This document shows, piece after piece, positions 9,062 to 18,469 of a stretch of 64,000 bases of DNA. Location of the stretch: the NCBI RefSeq assembly GCF_023715205.1, contig NZ_JAMBNR010000003.1, positions 310,001 to 374,000 on the forward strand, read 5' to 3'. The DNA is from Mesobacillus maritimus. GTDB lineage: Bacteria; Bacillota; Bacilli; Bacillales; Cytobacillaceae. The position numbers were made by a program, and so were the translations under genes. The notes under the pieces were generated by a model. It did not search any database. It was not told the DNA's origin and saw nothing but the letters and a program-made list of their open reading frames with translations. Every line of letters starts with the position of its first letter. The stretch's first letter is position 1.

Positions 9062-10156
9062 CTAGGTAAAATAGGTTACAATCAGGATTAACAAGATTGG
9101 TCCAAAGGTAATGAAATACCCGATTGGATTAGCAAAATTTAATGTCCACCCAACCCCAAAACGTTTCTCCACAAAGATTGACGGGTCATTTTTATTAAAA
9201 TAAAACAAGCCGCCTTTCCAGTATTGATCCTCATCAAAATCGCCAACTCCATCTCCCGATTGAACCCAATTGTCTGCGCCAGCTTTGCCCACTTTTACTG
9301 CAAAGACAATAGATCCAAGTAATAAGATTAATAAAAAGGCGAAAGGAATGAGCAACATCATGACTTCGCTTAATAAGTTTTCATGAACGGTCATTAATTG
9401 CAAAAAGGAAAACAGCATCGTAATAAGAATACTTGTAAGAAACATGAACCAACTTGTGTATTTGCGTAATGTCAATTGCCGGACTCTCGATGCTTCCGTA
9501 CTTGTTGCACTAAGTTTTATGCCTGATCGCTTCGTTGTTTCATTGATGACTAAGAACATCACCTGCATGATGAAAAGCATGATTGGCGATGAGATTGCTG
9601 AAAAAGGGTTCTTTTCAGTGAAGGCATCAGGTTGCCCATTTGGACCCCAGTGCGTCGGAATTTGATTTGGAAGTTGTTGATAATGAACGATTGTATAAGC
9701 GATTATCCCCAAAGTGACAAGCATCGGTAAGGCAAACAAATACCAAGGGAGCATTTCGTCTCGGGAACGAACTGACAAGTCCGTAATTTGAAGTTGCTTA
9801 ACTCCTTCTCCCCACTTCTCTTCCCTCTTTAGTTGAGTTGTTTTCGCGTGAAAATAAACATAGCATGCGAGGCTGACGAATAAAAGAGCAAACGGAGCAG
9901 CTGTCGTGATGAGAATCAGGGTTTCTTCCGTGCTATTCACTTGAATCCCCCAAACGAGCAGTCCAATGAAAAGCACCAAGGAAGTCGCCAACACCGTTAG
10001 CGAATAACGCCTTTTAAACTTCAACAAGCGGGGATCACGCATCTTTTTTTCTGGAACCGATACCCCAAACACAATGGTTGGCTTCACTAAGTAGGGAATC
10101 GCCATCTCAACCAAAGTGATAAAAAAGTAAAGAATGAGAAAAATCGTCACTGTCAT
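9062..10156 (-). CDS. DUF1648/DUF5808 membrane protein
   Basis: A 364-residue protein with about eight membrane segments. The middle contains the DUF1648 signature (LPNQIPTHWGPNGQPD) and the C-terminus the DUF5808 signature (DQYWKGGLFYFNKNDPS...RFGVGWTLNFANP). Such proteins are found next to small GntR regulators in Firmicutes and resemble the SdpI immunity/signal proteins in the DUF1648 part. The GntR gene lies 82 bases upstream on the same strand, so the two are probably co-transcribed and the regulator is likely to control this protein. The actual ligand or function is unknown. Confidence 0.85.
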   Translation of the reverse strand: MTVTIFLILYFFITLVEMAIPYLVKPTIVFGVSVPEKKMRDPRLLKFKRRYSLTVLATSLVLFIGLLVWGIQVNSTEETLILITTAAPFALLFVSLACYVYFHAKTTQLKREEKWGEGVKQLQITDLSVRSRDEMLPWYLFALPMLVTLGIIAYTIVHYQQLPNQIPTHWGPNGQPDAFTEKNPFSAISSPIMLFIMQVMFLVINETTKRSGIKLSATSTEASRVRQLTLRKYTSWFMFLTSILITMLFSFLQLMTVHENLLSEVMMLLIPFAFLLILLLGSIVFAVKVGKAGADNWVQSGDGVGDFDEDQYWKGGLFYFNKNDPSIFVEKRFGVGWTLNFANPIGYFITFGPILLILIVTYFT

Positions 10157-10238
10157 AAAATTCGTCCTCCATTCTGTTCATGTTTCGTATTCATCAATAG
10201 GAGTGCAACTCTTTTTTTCCATTTCAGTGTAGAAAAGC

Positions 10239-10628
10239 TTATTGCTTGTTGTGTTTCAAGTCTTCCATAATCATCGCTAGTTCTTGTTCGAGTTGCTCGG
10301 TCTTCATTCCAAGGACGAGTGCCTCGGCAATCACCGTTTTTAATTCATGTTGTATCCGTTCAGCATGAGGGCTTCCCTGCAGCAGCTTTGTTTGAGCTTC
10401 AATGACTGCGCCCGACTTCGGAACAATTTTAATGATGCCTCTTTTTTCTAGCTCATGATAGCTTTTATTGACTGTATGCATGTTGACACCAAGGTCGGCA
10501 GCGAATGCACGAACGGAAGGAAGTGAGTCACCATGGCGCAAATGACCACGGGCAATTCCCTCAATTAATTGATTGGTGATTTGTTTATAAATCGCAACAT
10601 CCGATTGAGGTTCAATTTGAATAATCAT
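10239..10628 (-). CDS. GntR family regulator, YtrA-like
   Basis: A 129-residue YtrA-type GntR repressor: a winged helix-turn-helix at residues 10-75 (AIYKQITNQLIEGI, LPSVRAFAADLGVNMHTVNKSYHELEKRG) and only a short helical C-terminal region rather than a large effector domain. This class usually represses its own operon with a membrane or ABC transport protein. It is the first gene of an operon with the DUF1648 protein. The promoter region has TTGTTCTA and TAGAACAA inverted repeats that could be its operator. Confidence 0.88.
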   Translation of the reverse strand: MIIQIEPQSDVAIYKQITNQLIEGIARGHLRHGDSLPSVRAFAADLGVNMHTVNKSYHELEKRGIIKIVPKSGAVIEAQTKLLQGSPHAERIQHELKTVIAEALVLGMKTEQLEQELAMIMEDLKHNKQ

Positions 10629-10656
10629 CTTTCAACCCCCATTCTGTTCTACCCTT

Positions 10657-10691
10657 ATTATAACAGAATTGTTCTACACTTCATAGAACAA
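10657..10691 (-). promoter_or_regulatory. Promoter and candidate operator of the GntR operon
   Basis: On the minus strand a TATAAT -10 box covers 10657-10662. Just upstream, TTGTTCTA (10669-10676) and TAGAACAA (10684-10691) form a perfect 8-base inverted repeat with a 7-base spacer, overlapping the expected -35 region. Another TAGAACA lies downstream of the -10 box. This fits autorepression by the YtrA-like regulator. Confidence 0.6.
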
Positions 10692-10710
10692 AATTATTTT
10701 TTGGAAAATC

Positions 10711-10737
10711 AATGGATGGTGCCAGGCACCATCCATT
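10711..10737. repeat. Interspersed GGTGCC palindrome, copy 4
   Basis: Perfect 13-base arms AATGGATGGTGCC and GGCACCATCCATT around an A, in the gap between the GntR promoter and the next gene. Confidence 0.92.
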
Positions 10738-10893
10738 TATTCCCACTCCACCAAAGTGAACAGGCACGTTTGGGTAGGCGTTGTGTATAAAGTAATAGTA
10801 GCTCTCTTGTGCTGGGTATGTTTTCATGCAAACTTTGAAAACAAACCCTTTGAAACAGATGTGTTTCTCTTATTTAAAGGAGGGATTCTTACC

Positions 10894-11274
10894 GTGCATT
10901 CTCACTACAAGCGACAAACTTACTATCCACAACGCCCTTATTACTGTTATCCACCTTATCCACAGCCTCATTATCGACAATACCCAGATGTGGACGATAC
11001 CGTGTTTATCCAATCTGTAGAATCATTTCAAGGTATTGCTAAAGATGCCATTACAATCTTAAACCGATTATCCAATCGAAAGTTTGCACATCAACTGATG
11101 ACCCTTGCTCAACAAGGAAAACAACAAGAGGTTGACCAACTTATGAAGTCCATTGGCGTCAACGCCCCTATTAAAACAAGCTTTACTCCTTCAGGTCTTA
11201 AAATCGAAATCGATGCTTTATCGCAAGGCTCCCCATGTTGTAATTTATCGATGTATTTAAAATGGGGCGACTAA
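10894..11274 (+). CDS. Hypothetical protein with Tyr/Pro-rich N-terminus
   Basis: A 126-residue protein I cannot assign. Residues 3-30 are rich in Tyr, Pro and Gln, a composition common in spore coat proteins. A helical segment follows (about 38-90, with FQGIAKDAITILNRL and HQLMTLAQQGKQQEVDQLMKSIGV), and the end is a beta-rich part closing with CCNLSMYLKWGD. The order (low-complexity head, helical middle, CC near the end) resembles conserved hypothetical proteins of Bacillus that I recall but cannot name. The GTG at 10894 is preferred to upstream starts because AAAGGAGGG lies 9 bases before it. A spore-surface role is only an inference from composition. Confidence 0.65.
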   Translation: MHSHYKRQTYYPQRPYYCYPPYPQPHYRQYPDVDDTVFIQSVESFQGIAKDAITILNRLSNRKFAHQLMTLAQQGKQQEVDQLMKSIGVNAPIKTSFTPSGLKIEIDALSQGSPCCNLSMYLKWGD

Positions 11275-11715
11275 TCCATGATTGTGGAAGAAGCAGTATG
11301 ACAACACACAAGATTCCAACACACTATTCTTTTATAAGCCTAAAAAAAGAACCCCGAAGGTAACGGAGTTCAAATTCGCACTTTATGTAATTATTTTGTC
11401 CATTCCTATTTTGTTGTCTTTATACTGTTTTTTTTGGCAAAAAATTGGAACAGCCCGTGGCAACTCTCATATTGCCACTCTTTTTTTAGCTAAAAATAAA
11501 TCACAGATAAAGCCTTCAGGTGTTGACCACTACGACCAGGCTCAGCACCTGACTTTTCAGAACGGTGTCATTTTCTACCTACTACTATAACAAGGTACCC
11601 CACCCAGCTTTGTTCATTTTTCAATTCCATAGTATGTAGGTTGAACAGCCAATCCGAACGTTTTCGTCTATCTCCTCATTTAAAGAGCGACATCCCTTTG
11701 GTAGATTTGAAATAA
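11275..11715. other. Intergenic region with a terminator
   Basis: No convincing gene. A 102-codon open frame (11282-11590) lacks a ribosome binding site and family resemblance, and a terminator lies inside it. The left part holds the terminator at 11457; the right part before the RpiR stop codon shows nothing I recognise. Confidence 0.55.
11457..11488 (+). terminator. Intrinsic terminator
   Basis: GTGGCAA and TTGCCAC pair around an 8-base loop and are followed by TCTTTTTTT. It would terminate transcription of the upstream hypothetical gene. Confidence 0.75.
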
Positions 11716-12555
11716 TCAATAAAGCTTGCTTCCGATATTTTCAGTGATCTCCATTTTCACTTTTTCTGCTTCTTGATAGTTTTTCATCGTTAAGCCTGTA
11801 CATAATAAATCAATCAAATAAAGCTGTGTAATTTTTGAAACCAATGACCCACTATCCAGCGGGTTTTCTTTTGCTGATGTGAGTAAAATATAATCTGCAA
11901 ACTTTGTTAATGGAGATTTTGTATAGTTCGTTAACGCGATCACTGTTGCGTTTTTCTCCTTGGCAATTTCTACAGTATCAACGATATCCTTGGTGCTTCC
12001 TGTTAAACTAATCGCAATCACAACTGACTTCTCATTTAATGAAGATGCCCGCATCACTTGAAAGTGTGGATCGGTAAACACACTTACATGCTTCCCAATT
12101 CGCATAAGCCGATTTTGCATATCCAGTCCGGCGATTCCGGATGAGCCAATCCCAAAAATAACGACATCTTGGGACTGATTGATCACATCGACACAGCTCT
12201 CTAACGTTTGAACATCAATCATATCGAAAGTATCCTCAATTGATTGAATCATATTGGTGCGAATTTTTTCCATATAGGTTTCATCATGCTTATGATTAGA
12301 ATCGGCATGAACCTCTTGAGCAAATAAAAACTTGAAGTCCTGAAATCCTTTAAATCCTAATTTACGGAAAAAACGCAATACCGTCGCTTCTGCCACTCCA
12401 CTAGCCTCTGACAATTCTGTGAGGGAATGAAAGATCACTTGCTCCGGATTGGCTATAATGTATTCATAAATTTTTGAATCCGATTTCGTAAAACCTTGTT
12501 TATTTTGTTCCATTAGGATTGAAGGCTTCATCCCATTAATCGGTTTCGCTTCCAC
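11716..12555 (-). CDS. MurR/RpiR family regulator of the sialic acid operon
   Basis: A 279-residue regulator with an N-terminal RpiR helix-turn-helix (about 20-80, with SEASGVAEATVLRFFRKLGFKGFQDFK) and a C-terminal SIS sugar-phosphate binding domain (about 125-255, with VVIFGIGSSGIAGLDMQNRLMRIG and AISLTGSTKDIVDTVEIAKEKNA). It is the last gene of the nan cluster, 62 bases after nanK, and probably senses a sugar phosphate of the pathway such as ManNAc-6-P or GlcNAc-6-P. It starts at a GTG with AAGGGGG upstream. The inverted repeat at 18515-18540 before nanE is its most likely target. Confidence 0.88.
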   Translation of the reverse strand: MEAKPINGMKPSILMEQNKQGFTKSDSKIYEYIIANPEQVIFHSLTELSEASGVAEATVLRFFRKLGFKGFQDFKFLFAQEVHADSNHKHDETYMEKIRTNMIQSIEDTFDMIDVQTLESCVDVINQSQDVVIFGIGSSGIAGLDMQNRLMRIGKHVSVFTDPHFQVMRASSLNEKSVVIAISLTGSTKDIVDTVEIAKEKNATVIALTNYTKSPLTKFADYILLTSAKENPLDSGSLVSKITQLYLIDLLCTGLTMKNYQEAEKVKMEITENIGSKLY

Positions 12556-12617
12556 GACTCATCCCCCTTATGAATGTAGTACCGCTTCTTCTATTTTCAG
12601 TTGCTCATTCTATTTTT

Positions 12618-13523
12618 TCAACTAGAATGTAACATATAAAAATGCTTGGCTGCGCCTAGTAGGTTGGCTTGATTTTCATGCTCAGCCATTTTTAAGGTTA
12701 ACCCTTTACGATGATTAGGAGTAAGTTTTTTATCTAGTGAGTTCTTGATTGCGTTTAATAAAAACTCGCCTTGAGCGGAAATCCCTCCGCCGATGACCAC
12801 TAATTTTGGGTTAAAAAGATGAACAAGCGTCTGTAATCCAGACGTAACATCCTCAATCCACCCATTAAAAATGGCCACTGCTTGCGGTTCTTCTTGCTTC
12901 ACGATGTCAAAGAACTGAATTAAAGAGATGTTAGAGCCTAACTCCTTTTCTACTAACTTAGCTAGAGCAGAACTCGATGCATATTGTTCATAACATCCAC
13001 GATGCCCACAAGTACAAGGCTTTCCATCTGGATAAAGGCTAATATGTCCAATCTCACCGGCAGCAAAACGTGCGCCCCGATAAAGCTCACCATTTAAAAA
13101 CAATCCACCACCAATCCCGGTCCCAATCGTAACACAAAGAAAATCGTTAACTCCTCTTGCTGCACCTTTCCAATACTCGCCCAATGCTGTGCAATTCACA
13201 TCATTTTCTACCGTAACAGGCAAACCTGTATGCTGCTTCAAAAGTTCCGCGAGAGGCGTATCTGTATAATCCGGAATCGTATCCGCAGCGAACACAACCT
13301 TTCCTTGATAGGGATCAATTTGTCCTGCCGTACTAATAGCGATGCCTTCGAGGGAGTACTGTTTCATCCAGTCTTCACAGATCACAAACAATTTTTCAAC
13401 GATGGATTTTCCCCCTTTAATCGCCTCGGTCGGAGTCGAATTGTGAGATAAGAGCTCACCCTGTTCGTTAAGAACGCCATATTTAATCGAGGTTCCACCA
13501 ATATCAATCACACCAAGCAACAT
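12618..13523 (-). CDS. nanK: ROK family N-acetylmannosamine kinase
   Basis: A 301-residue ROK sugar kinase: phosphate-binding DIGGTSIKYG near the start, ENDVNCTALGE with the catalytic Asp, GTGIGGGLFLNGELYRGARFAAGEIGH, and the zinc-binding CTCGHRGCYEQ. ROK kinases phosphorylate glucose, GlcNAc, ManNAc or fructose and sequence alone does not separate these. The context (nanA, nanE and a symporter in the same operon) makes ManNAc kinase the natural reading: it would make ManNAc-6-P for NanE. The ATG has AAAAGGAGAG upstream. A stem-loop separates it from the flavoprotein gene. Confidence 0.88.
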   Translation of the reverse strand: MLLGVIDIGGTSIKYGVLNEQGELLSHNSTPTEAIKGGKSIVEKLFVICEDWMKQYSLEGIAISTAGQIDPYQGKVVFAADTIPDYTDTPLAELLKQHTGLPVTVENDVNCTALGEYWKGAARGVNDFLCVTIGTGIGGGLFLNGELYRGARFAAGEIGHISLYPDGKPCTCGHRGCYEQYASSSALAKLVEKELGSNISLIQFFDIVKQEEPQAVAIFNGWIEDVTSGLQTLVHLFNPKLVVIGGGISAQGEFLLNAIKNSLDKKLTPNHRKGLTLKMAEHENQANLLGAAKHFYMLHSS

Positions 13524-13558
13524 AAATTTTCTCTCCTTTTTTATCCAATGCTGAAAAA

Positions 13559-13586
13559 GAGAAAAACCCAGTCACGGGCTTTTCTC
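13559..13586 (-). terminator. Stem-loop between the flavoprotein and nanK genes
   Basis: GAGAAAAACCC and GGGCTTTTCTC pair with one mismatch around a 6-base loop and are followed on the minus strand by a T-rich tract. As it lies inside the operon it may be a partial terminator that lowers expression of nanK and the regulator. Confidence 0.55.
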
Positions 13587-13588
13587 CA

Positions 13589-15280
13589 TTACTTTGCTAA
13601 AAAAGCAAATTGAATTCCTTTCTCTTGGTCGCTGGTCACAAATAGTCGCTTGTTGTATTCAGGGTTTTCATTTGGATAATCTTCACGATAATGAGCGCCT
13701 CTACTTTCTCTTCGCTCAATCATTGCTTGTAAGAGAATTTGTGAAAGTTGAAGGAAATTCCGCAATTTAACAGCAAGTTTCCGCGTTGCTCGCTGTGCAA
13801 ATAGCATTGCTAGATTAAGACTAGCATCCATCTGTTGGATCTCAGCAAGTGCCCCCGTTAATTGTTCCTCAGAGCGCACCACATTTCCATGATACCACAT
13901 GATTTCTCTAATTCTCTCAATTGCTTGCTGCGCTTGCGTTTGAATATCCTCCACTAGAGCTTCCTTCTGGTTAGTTTGACCAAATAAACTTCCGATGTAT
14001 TGAATAGCTCCTGCTTCAGAAATCTCTAGTCGCTCTACGTCATGGACATACTCGCCACAATGTGCCGCTGCACGTTTGCCGAATACCATACATGCTCCAG
14101 TTGAATTTCCACCAAGGCGATTGGCTCCTTCAATATTACAGGAAAGCTCTCCAATCGCATACAAACCATCTATACCAGTTCGACCTTCCGTATCAATATA
14201 AACGCCACCATTACTTGCATGAGCAAACGGCGCAATTCGAATTTCATCTTCTACTAAATGAATCTTCTTTTCTTTTAACCAATTTAAATAGACTGTATAA
14301 AATTCTTCTTCATTTTCATATAGTTCTGGCTGATACAACAGCTTAAAACCATCTTCATTCTCTGAGACCAGGATCTTTTTCATCATCGCGATATCAAAGT
14401 ATTTTGATTCTAGCGAATGTGTAAAAGGACCATGAGTACTGCGAATTTCAAGGCAGTCCTGTTTGGAGACTTCATTTGGGAGGACATCAGCCAGTAAGCT
14501 GTTGCCCGCTTCATCCACGATATCTTCGCAATACATCAATGTATGCTCTCCAAACAATGTTTTATAGCGGGGAGTCGTAATCCCTGGGATGAATTGAATA
14601 AATTCCATATTCACTAACTGTGCCCCTGCATCAAGGGCAAGAATATGACCCGAGCCATCGACATCATTTGGATTCAGATTATGCTTATAGATGCTGCCGA
14701 ACCCTCCTGTTGCCATAATAGCGGCTTTGCATTCAACCAGAATCATATCGTTATTTTCATCTAAAAGAAGGGCACCCGCGATTCGGTTCTGTTTTTTAAG
14801 CAGCGTAACAACAACCGTTTTTTCCAACACATGCAAATGCTCATATTGGCTAAAAATCGAACGCACATTTTCGCGGATTTGGTCCCAATCGCTTAATAAA
14901 TAGATATCACGTTCATGGTCAGCAAAGCAGGCTTTCCGTTCCCCAGCTAATTTTTTCGCATTCACACCGATTTCCTGATATTCTTTGACACGTTCGGGAA
15001 TCTCTTTCACATATACTTCTGCTAAATCCTCCCGGTGCATGCCACGACTCAAATCGGCAATGTCATTTAAAAAGACTTGTTGGTCAGGTTCATCTTTCGT
15101 TACTTGAGTTCCAAGAGACGCTTTTAAAGGATAGAAACTTGAACCAGAAGCCACCTTCATTTTCGTTACCATCAAAACATTTAGATTCTGATCGGCAAGC
15201 TCTTTGCTAACCTTTATTCCCGCTAAACCGCTTCCAATAACTAATACGTCAGTCTGCAGTTTTTTTCTAATGTGATACAT
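13589..15280 (-). CDS. FAD-dependent oxidoreductase of the fumarate reductase/aspartate oxidase family
   Basis: A 563-residue flavoprotein. The dinucleotide-binding motif GSGLAGIKVS starts at residue 16, and the FAD-linked segments ATGGFGSIYKHNLNPNDVDGSGH, HASNGGVYIDTEG, GLYAIGELSCNIEGANRLGGNS and the C-terminal ERRESRGAHYREDYP motif are those of SdhA/FrdA/NadB proteins. It is about the length of NadB or FrdA, and no iron-sulfur or membrane subunit gene is adjacent. It sits between the symporter (12 bases upstream) and nanK, so it belongs to the sialic acid operon, where such an enzyme is not a standard member. It could oxidise or reduce an unusual sialic acid derivative or another imported hydroxy acid; the substrate is unknown. 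Confidence 0.85.
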   Translation of the reverse strand: MYHIRKKLQTDVLVIGSGLAGIKVSKELADQNLNVLMVTKMKVASGSSFYPLKASLGTQVTKDEPDQQVFLNDIADLSRGMHREDLAEVYVKEIPERVKEYQEIGVNAKKLAGERKACFADHERDIYLLSDWDQIRENVRSIFSQYEHLHVLEKTVVVTLLKKQNRIAGALLLDENNDMILVECKAAIMATGGFGSIYKHNLNPNDVDGSGHILALDAGAQLVNMEFIQFIPGITTPRYKTLFGEHTLMYCEDIVDEAGNSLLADVLPNEVSKQDCLEIRSTHGPFTHSLESKYFDIAMMKKILVSENEDGFKLLYQPELYENEEEFYTVYLNWLKEKKIHLVEDEIRIAPFAHASNGGVYIDTEGRTGIDGLYAIGELSCNIEGANRLGGNSTGACMVFGKRAAAHCGEYVHDVERLEISEAGAIQYIGSLFGQTNQKEALVEDIQTQAQQAIERIREIMWYHGNVVRSEEQLTGALAEIQQMDASLNLAMLFAQRATRKLAVKLRNFLQLSQILLQAMIERRESRGAHYREDYPNENPEYNKRLFVTSDQEKGIQFAFLAK

Positions 15281-15291
15281 GTTGTCACCTA

Positions 15292-16785
15292 CTAAACTGC
15301 TTTTTCTTTGTCGTAATAAGTTAGGTCGCTATCTTCCGCCTTGCTTTTCCCTCCAAACAGAAGACTAAAAACATAACCTAGGACTAAAGATACGACTAAG
15401 TTGATAATGGAATAAGCCCATAAAGATATGTCAGTGAAATAAGAGACATAGATTGCGACTAGTGTGGTTCCAATAAACCCATAGAGAGCACCTTTTGTAT
15501 TGGCCTTTTTCGTCATGACTCCTAACGTAAAGGTTCCTCCAATGATCCCCAACACTAAGCCCATTAAACCATTAAACCAGGAATAAGCAGATCCAACATC
15601 GGAATAAGCTAAGACAATCGCAAAGGCGATGGAGAAAATCCCTACAATCGTTGAAACATTCCGGGCAACTTTCGTACTTTTTTCATCACTCATATTCGGT
15701 TTCATAATTTTTTGAATATCCAATGTCCAGCTGGTCGCAACACTGTTTAGACCAGTCGATAGCGTTGATTGACCTGCAGCAAATAAACCTGCGATCAATA
15801 GACCGGAAACCCCTGCCGGAAGCTCACTCACGATAAAGTTGGCGAAAATCAAGTCGGCTTTTCCTTCTGGCATTGGTCCGGCTTGTTGGGTATAGAACAC
15901 ATATAAACCTGTCCCAATGAAGAAGAACAACGTTGCGGTTCCTAGAGATAAAATCCCGTTGGCAACGGTCATTTTATTCATTTCTTTTGGATCATTTGTT
16001 GTCAAATATCGCTGAACCATATCCTGACTGGAAATGTAGGAGAACGCAGTTGATAACCCTGCCCCTACAATCAGAAGTAGAATACTGTTATTCACAAAGT
16101 TTGGATCAAAAAAGGCAATATCGCTGAAGAATTTTTCATCCTGAACACCGACGCGGAATACCTCTCCAACACCACCATCAATCGAGAATAGGAGAATGAT
16201 TAACGCGAAAATTCCGCCTCCAATGAGGACAACGCCCTGGATAAAGTCTGTCCAAAGAACCGATTTGATTCCACCAAAAGCAGAATAAATCGTCGCGATT
16301 ACTCCCATAAATAAGATGATTATGACTGTATTTATTCCTGTTACCGCAGCTAATGCTAAGGCTGGCAAATACATGATAATCGACATCCGTCCGATTTGAT
16401 AGATGATAAACAAGACACTACCTAGGACGCGCATATTTTTATCAAAACGTCGCTCTAAGTACTCATAGGCGGTATCTAAATTGAGTCTTCGATAAACTGG
16501 CAGGAAGAAGTACATGGCAACAGGTACTGCAATCAATAATCCTAATTGCGCAAACCACAGCTCCCAAGAACCTAAATACGAATTTCCTGCAAGTGACAAG
16601 AACGAGATAGGACTGAGTAACGTCGCAAATAAACTAACAGAGGTAACCCACCATGGAATGGATCCATCTCCTTTAAAGAACTCTTTCCCTTTCATTTCTT
16701 TTTTTGCGACAGCCATCCCAACATACAAGATAAACAATAAATAGGCGAATAAAATAATATAATCAATGACTGCGAATTTTCCCAT
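15292..16785 (-). CDS. Sodium:solute symporter, probable sialic acid transporter
   Basis: A 497-residue member of the SSS family with about 13 membrane segments. The conserved stretch DTAYEYLERRFDKNMR and the IYSAFGGIKSVLWTDFIQGVVL segment with its Asp are typical of SSS/SLC5-like carriers. It is placed between nanA (25 bases upstream) and the flavoprotein, so Na+-coupled uptake of N-acetylneuraminate or a relative is the best prediction; several bacterial sialic acid carriers belong to this family. AGGGGGAAG precedes the ATG. Confidence 0.88.
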   Translation of the reverse strand: MGKFAVIDYIILFAYLLFILYVGMAVAKKEMKGKEFFKGDGSIPWWVTSVSLFATLLSPISFLSLAGNSYLGSWELWFAQLGLLIAVPVAMYFFLPVYRRLNLDTAYEYLERRFDKNMRVLGSVLFIIYQIGRMSIIMYLPALALAAVTGINTVIIILFMGVIATIYSAFGGIKSVLWTDFIQGVVLIGGGIFALIILLFSIDGGVGEVFRVGVQDEKFFSDIAFFDPNFVNNSILLLIVGAGLSTAFSYISSQDMVQRYLTTNDPKEMNKMTVANGILSLGTATLFFFIGTGLYVFYTQQAGPMPEGKADLIFANFIVSELPAGVSGLLIAGLFAAGQSTLSTGLNSVATSWTLDIQKIMKPNMSDEKSTKVARNVSTIVGIFSIAFAIVLAYSDVGSAYSWFNGLMGLVLGIIGGTFTLGVMTKKANTKGALYGFIGTTLVAIYVSYFTDISLWAYSIINLVVSLVLGYVFSLLFGGKSKAEDSDLTYYDKEKAV

Positions 16786-16810
16786 TCGATCTTCCCCCTA
16801 TTTCCTTAGC

Positions 16811-17677
16811 TTACAGATACTTTTCTGCAATCTGCTTCGCTTTCTGGATTTTGTCCTCCGGAAGCGATTTCATTGGTTTCCTACATACACCTGCATCAAC
16901 ACCTTGTGTTTTCAACATTTCTTTAATCGTTTGATATAAGCCATTCTCTAAAATTGCTGAGATCAGATCATTCGTTACTCTTTGAATTTCTCTTGCCTCA
17001 TCAATTTGACCAGTTTGCGCTAATTCAAAAATTTGCTTTGCACGTTGGCCGTTTACATTAAAGGTGCTACCAATTGCTCCATCTACATTAAGCACGCTCG
17101 CGGAAAGCAACATTTCATCGAATCCAGAATAGATCAGTTTCTCTGGGAAAGCATGACGAATTCTTTCTAGTAAATAAAAGTCAGGTGCCGTGAATTTTAC
17201 CCCAATGATTTTTTCATTCTCAAATAGCTCCGCAAATTGTTCAAGGTTCATGCTGACACCAGTTAAAGCAGGAATCGAATAAATAATCATTTGGTTGTCT
17301 ACATTTTCAAGAATCGTATTGTAATAGTCTTTGATTTCTTCAAAATCAAATTTATAGTAGAATGGCGTCACAGCTGAGATGGCATCGTATTTTAAATCGG
17401 TTACAAATTGAGCTAACTCAACAGCTTCATCGATATTCAATGACCCTACTTGAGCAATCAATTTAACTTGGTCCTTTACTTCATCTTTGACAATTTCAAA
17501 GATTTGCTTCTTTTGTTCTGTAGAAATTAAGAAGTTTTCTCCTGTGCTTCCGTTCACATATAAACCATCAACCTTTGAAACTTCGATGTTATGACGAATA
17601 ATTTCACGTAATCCTTTTTCGTTTACTTGTCCCTGCTCATCGAATGAGCACATTAATGCTGTAAAAATCCCTTTCAT
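16811..17677 (-). CDS. nanA: N-acetylneuraminate lyase
   Basis: A 288-residue class I aldolase of the DHDPS/NAL family that splits N-acetylneuraminate into ManNAc and pyruvate. The sugar-acid carboxylate motif NGSTGE is at about 43-48. The catalytic tyrosine is in IIYSIPALTGV and the Schiff-base lysine in IIGVKFTAPD. FDEML and GAIGSTFNVNG correspond to NAL substrate-loop positions. The length and the neighbouring nanE and nanK support NAL over dihydrodipicolinate synthase. It is the second gene of the operon, 38 bases after nanE. Confidence 0.92.
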   Translation of the reverse strand: MKGIFTALMCSFDEQGQVNEKGLREIIRHNIEVSKVDGLYVNGSTGENFLISTEQKKQIFEIVKDEVKDQVKLIAQVGSLNIDEAVELAQFVTDLKYDAISAVTPFYYKFDFEEIKDYYNTILENVDNQMIIYSIPALTGVSMNLEQFAELFENEKIIGVKFTAPDFYLLERIRHAFPEKLIYSGFDEMLLSASVLNVDGAIGSTFNVNGQRAKQIFELAQTGQIDEAREIQRVTNDLISAILENGLYQTIKEMLKTQGVDAGVCRKPMKSLPEDKIQKAKQIAEKYL

Positions 17678-17715
17678 GTCGTCACCCTCATTTTCTCTTT
17701 TTTTGTAATGAATGC

Positions 17716-18417
17716 TTATCTTGTTTGTCTTTCTAAAACGATTGCCGAATTTACGGCTTTCGCAAATTTTTCTGTAATGAGCTTCGGACGCGTGATGGCG
17801 CTTCCAACGACAACCGCATGTGCCCCGAATTCCAACGCTTGCTTGGCTTTCTCTGGTGTATCCATATTTCCTTCGGCAATCACCGGAACCTTGACTGCTT
17901 CCACAACTTTCTTTAAGACCTCTAATGGCACAAAGCCTTTTGATTGTGGCGTATAACCAACCATTGTTGTCGCAACGATGTCGACTCCAGCTTTTTCTGC
18001 TACAATCGCTTCTTCAAGAGTAGAAGTGTCAGCCATAAATAATTGATTAGGATACTTCGCCTTTACTTCGGCAAAGAACTCGACAAAACTTAAGCCACCC
18101 GGGCGTACTTGTTCAGTTGCATCAAAAGCGATAATGTCAACACCCTCTTGGTATAAGTCGTCAATCTCCTGAATGGTGGGAGTGATGTAAACCTCACTAT
18201 CGGAAAAATCCTTTTTAATAATTCCAATAATCGGAAGGTCTACTGCTTTTTTAATTGCTTGAATATCTTTTACGGTATTTGCCCGAATCCCTGATGCCCC
18301 ACCTTGTTTGGCAGCGAGTGCCATTTTGCTCATGATATAAGAGTCATGAAGTGGTTCGTCTTCTAGTGCTTGACAGGAAACGATCAATTTTTTGTTGAGT
18401 TGCCCTAAAATGTCCAT
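17716..18417 (-). CDS. nanE: N-acylglucosamine-6-phosphate 2-epimerase
   Basis: A 233-residue TIM-barrel protein that converts ManNAc-6-P to GlcNAc-6-P. The family pattern is clear: [16 protein letters not shown] at the start, [27 protein letters not shown] with the conserved lysines, [19 protein letters not shown], and [13 protein letters not shown] near the end. It is the first gene of the sialic acid operon. The GlcNAc-6-P produced would need NagA and NagB from elsewhere. The promoter and cre site lie 50-120 bases upstream. Confidence 0.92.
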   Translation of the reverse strand: MDILGQLNKKLIVSCQALEDEPLHDSYIMSKMALAAKQGGASGIRANTVKDIQAIKKAVDLPIIGIIKKDFSDSEVYITPTIQEIDDLYQEGVDIIAFDATEQVRPGGLSFVEFFAEVKAKYPNQLFMADTSTLEEAIVAEKAGVDIVATTMVGYTPQSKGFVPLEVLKKVVEAVKVPVIAEGNMDTPEKAKQALEFGAHAVVVGSAITRPKLITEKFAKAVNSAIVLERQTR

Positions 18418-18469
18418 TTTTCCCTCTCCTACCTAGATGTCATTATCCCTCGGGTGATCAGCCCAAAGC

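Noticed and set aside
11282-11590. 102-codon frame with a hydrophobic segment
   Set aside because: No ribosome binding site, a terminator inside it and low-quality sequence around the hydrophobic part.
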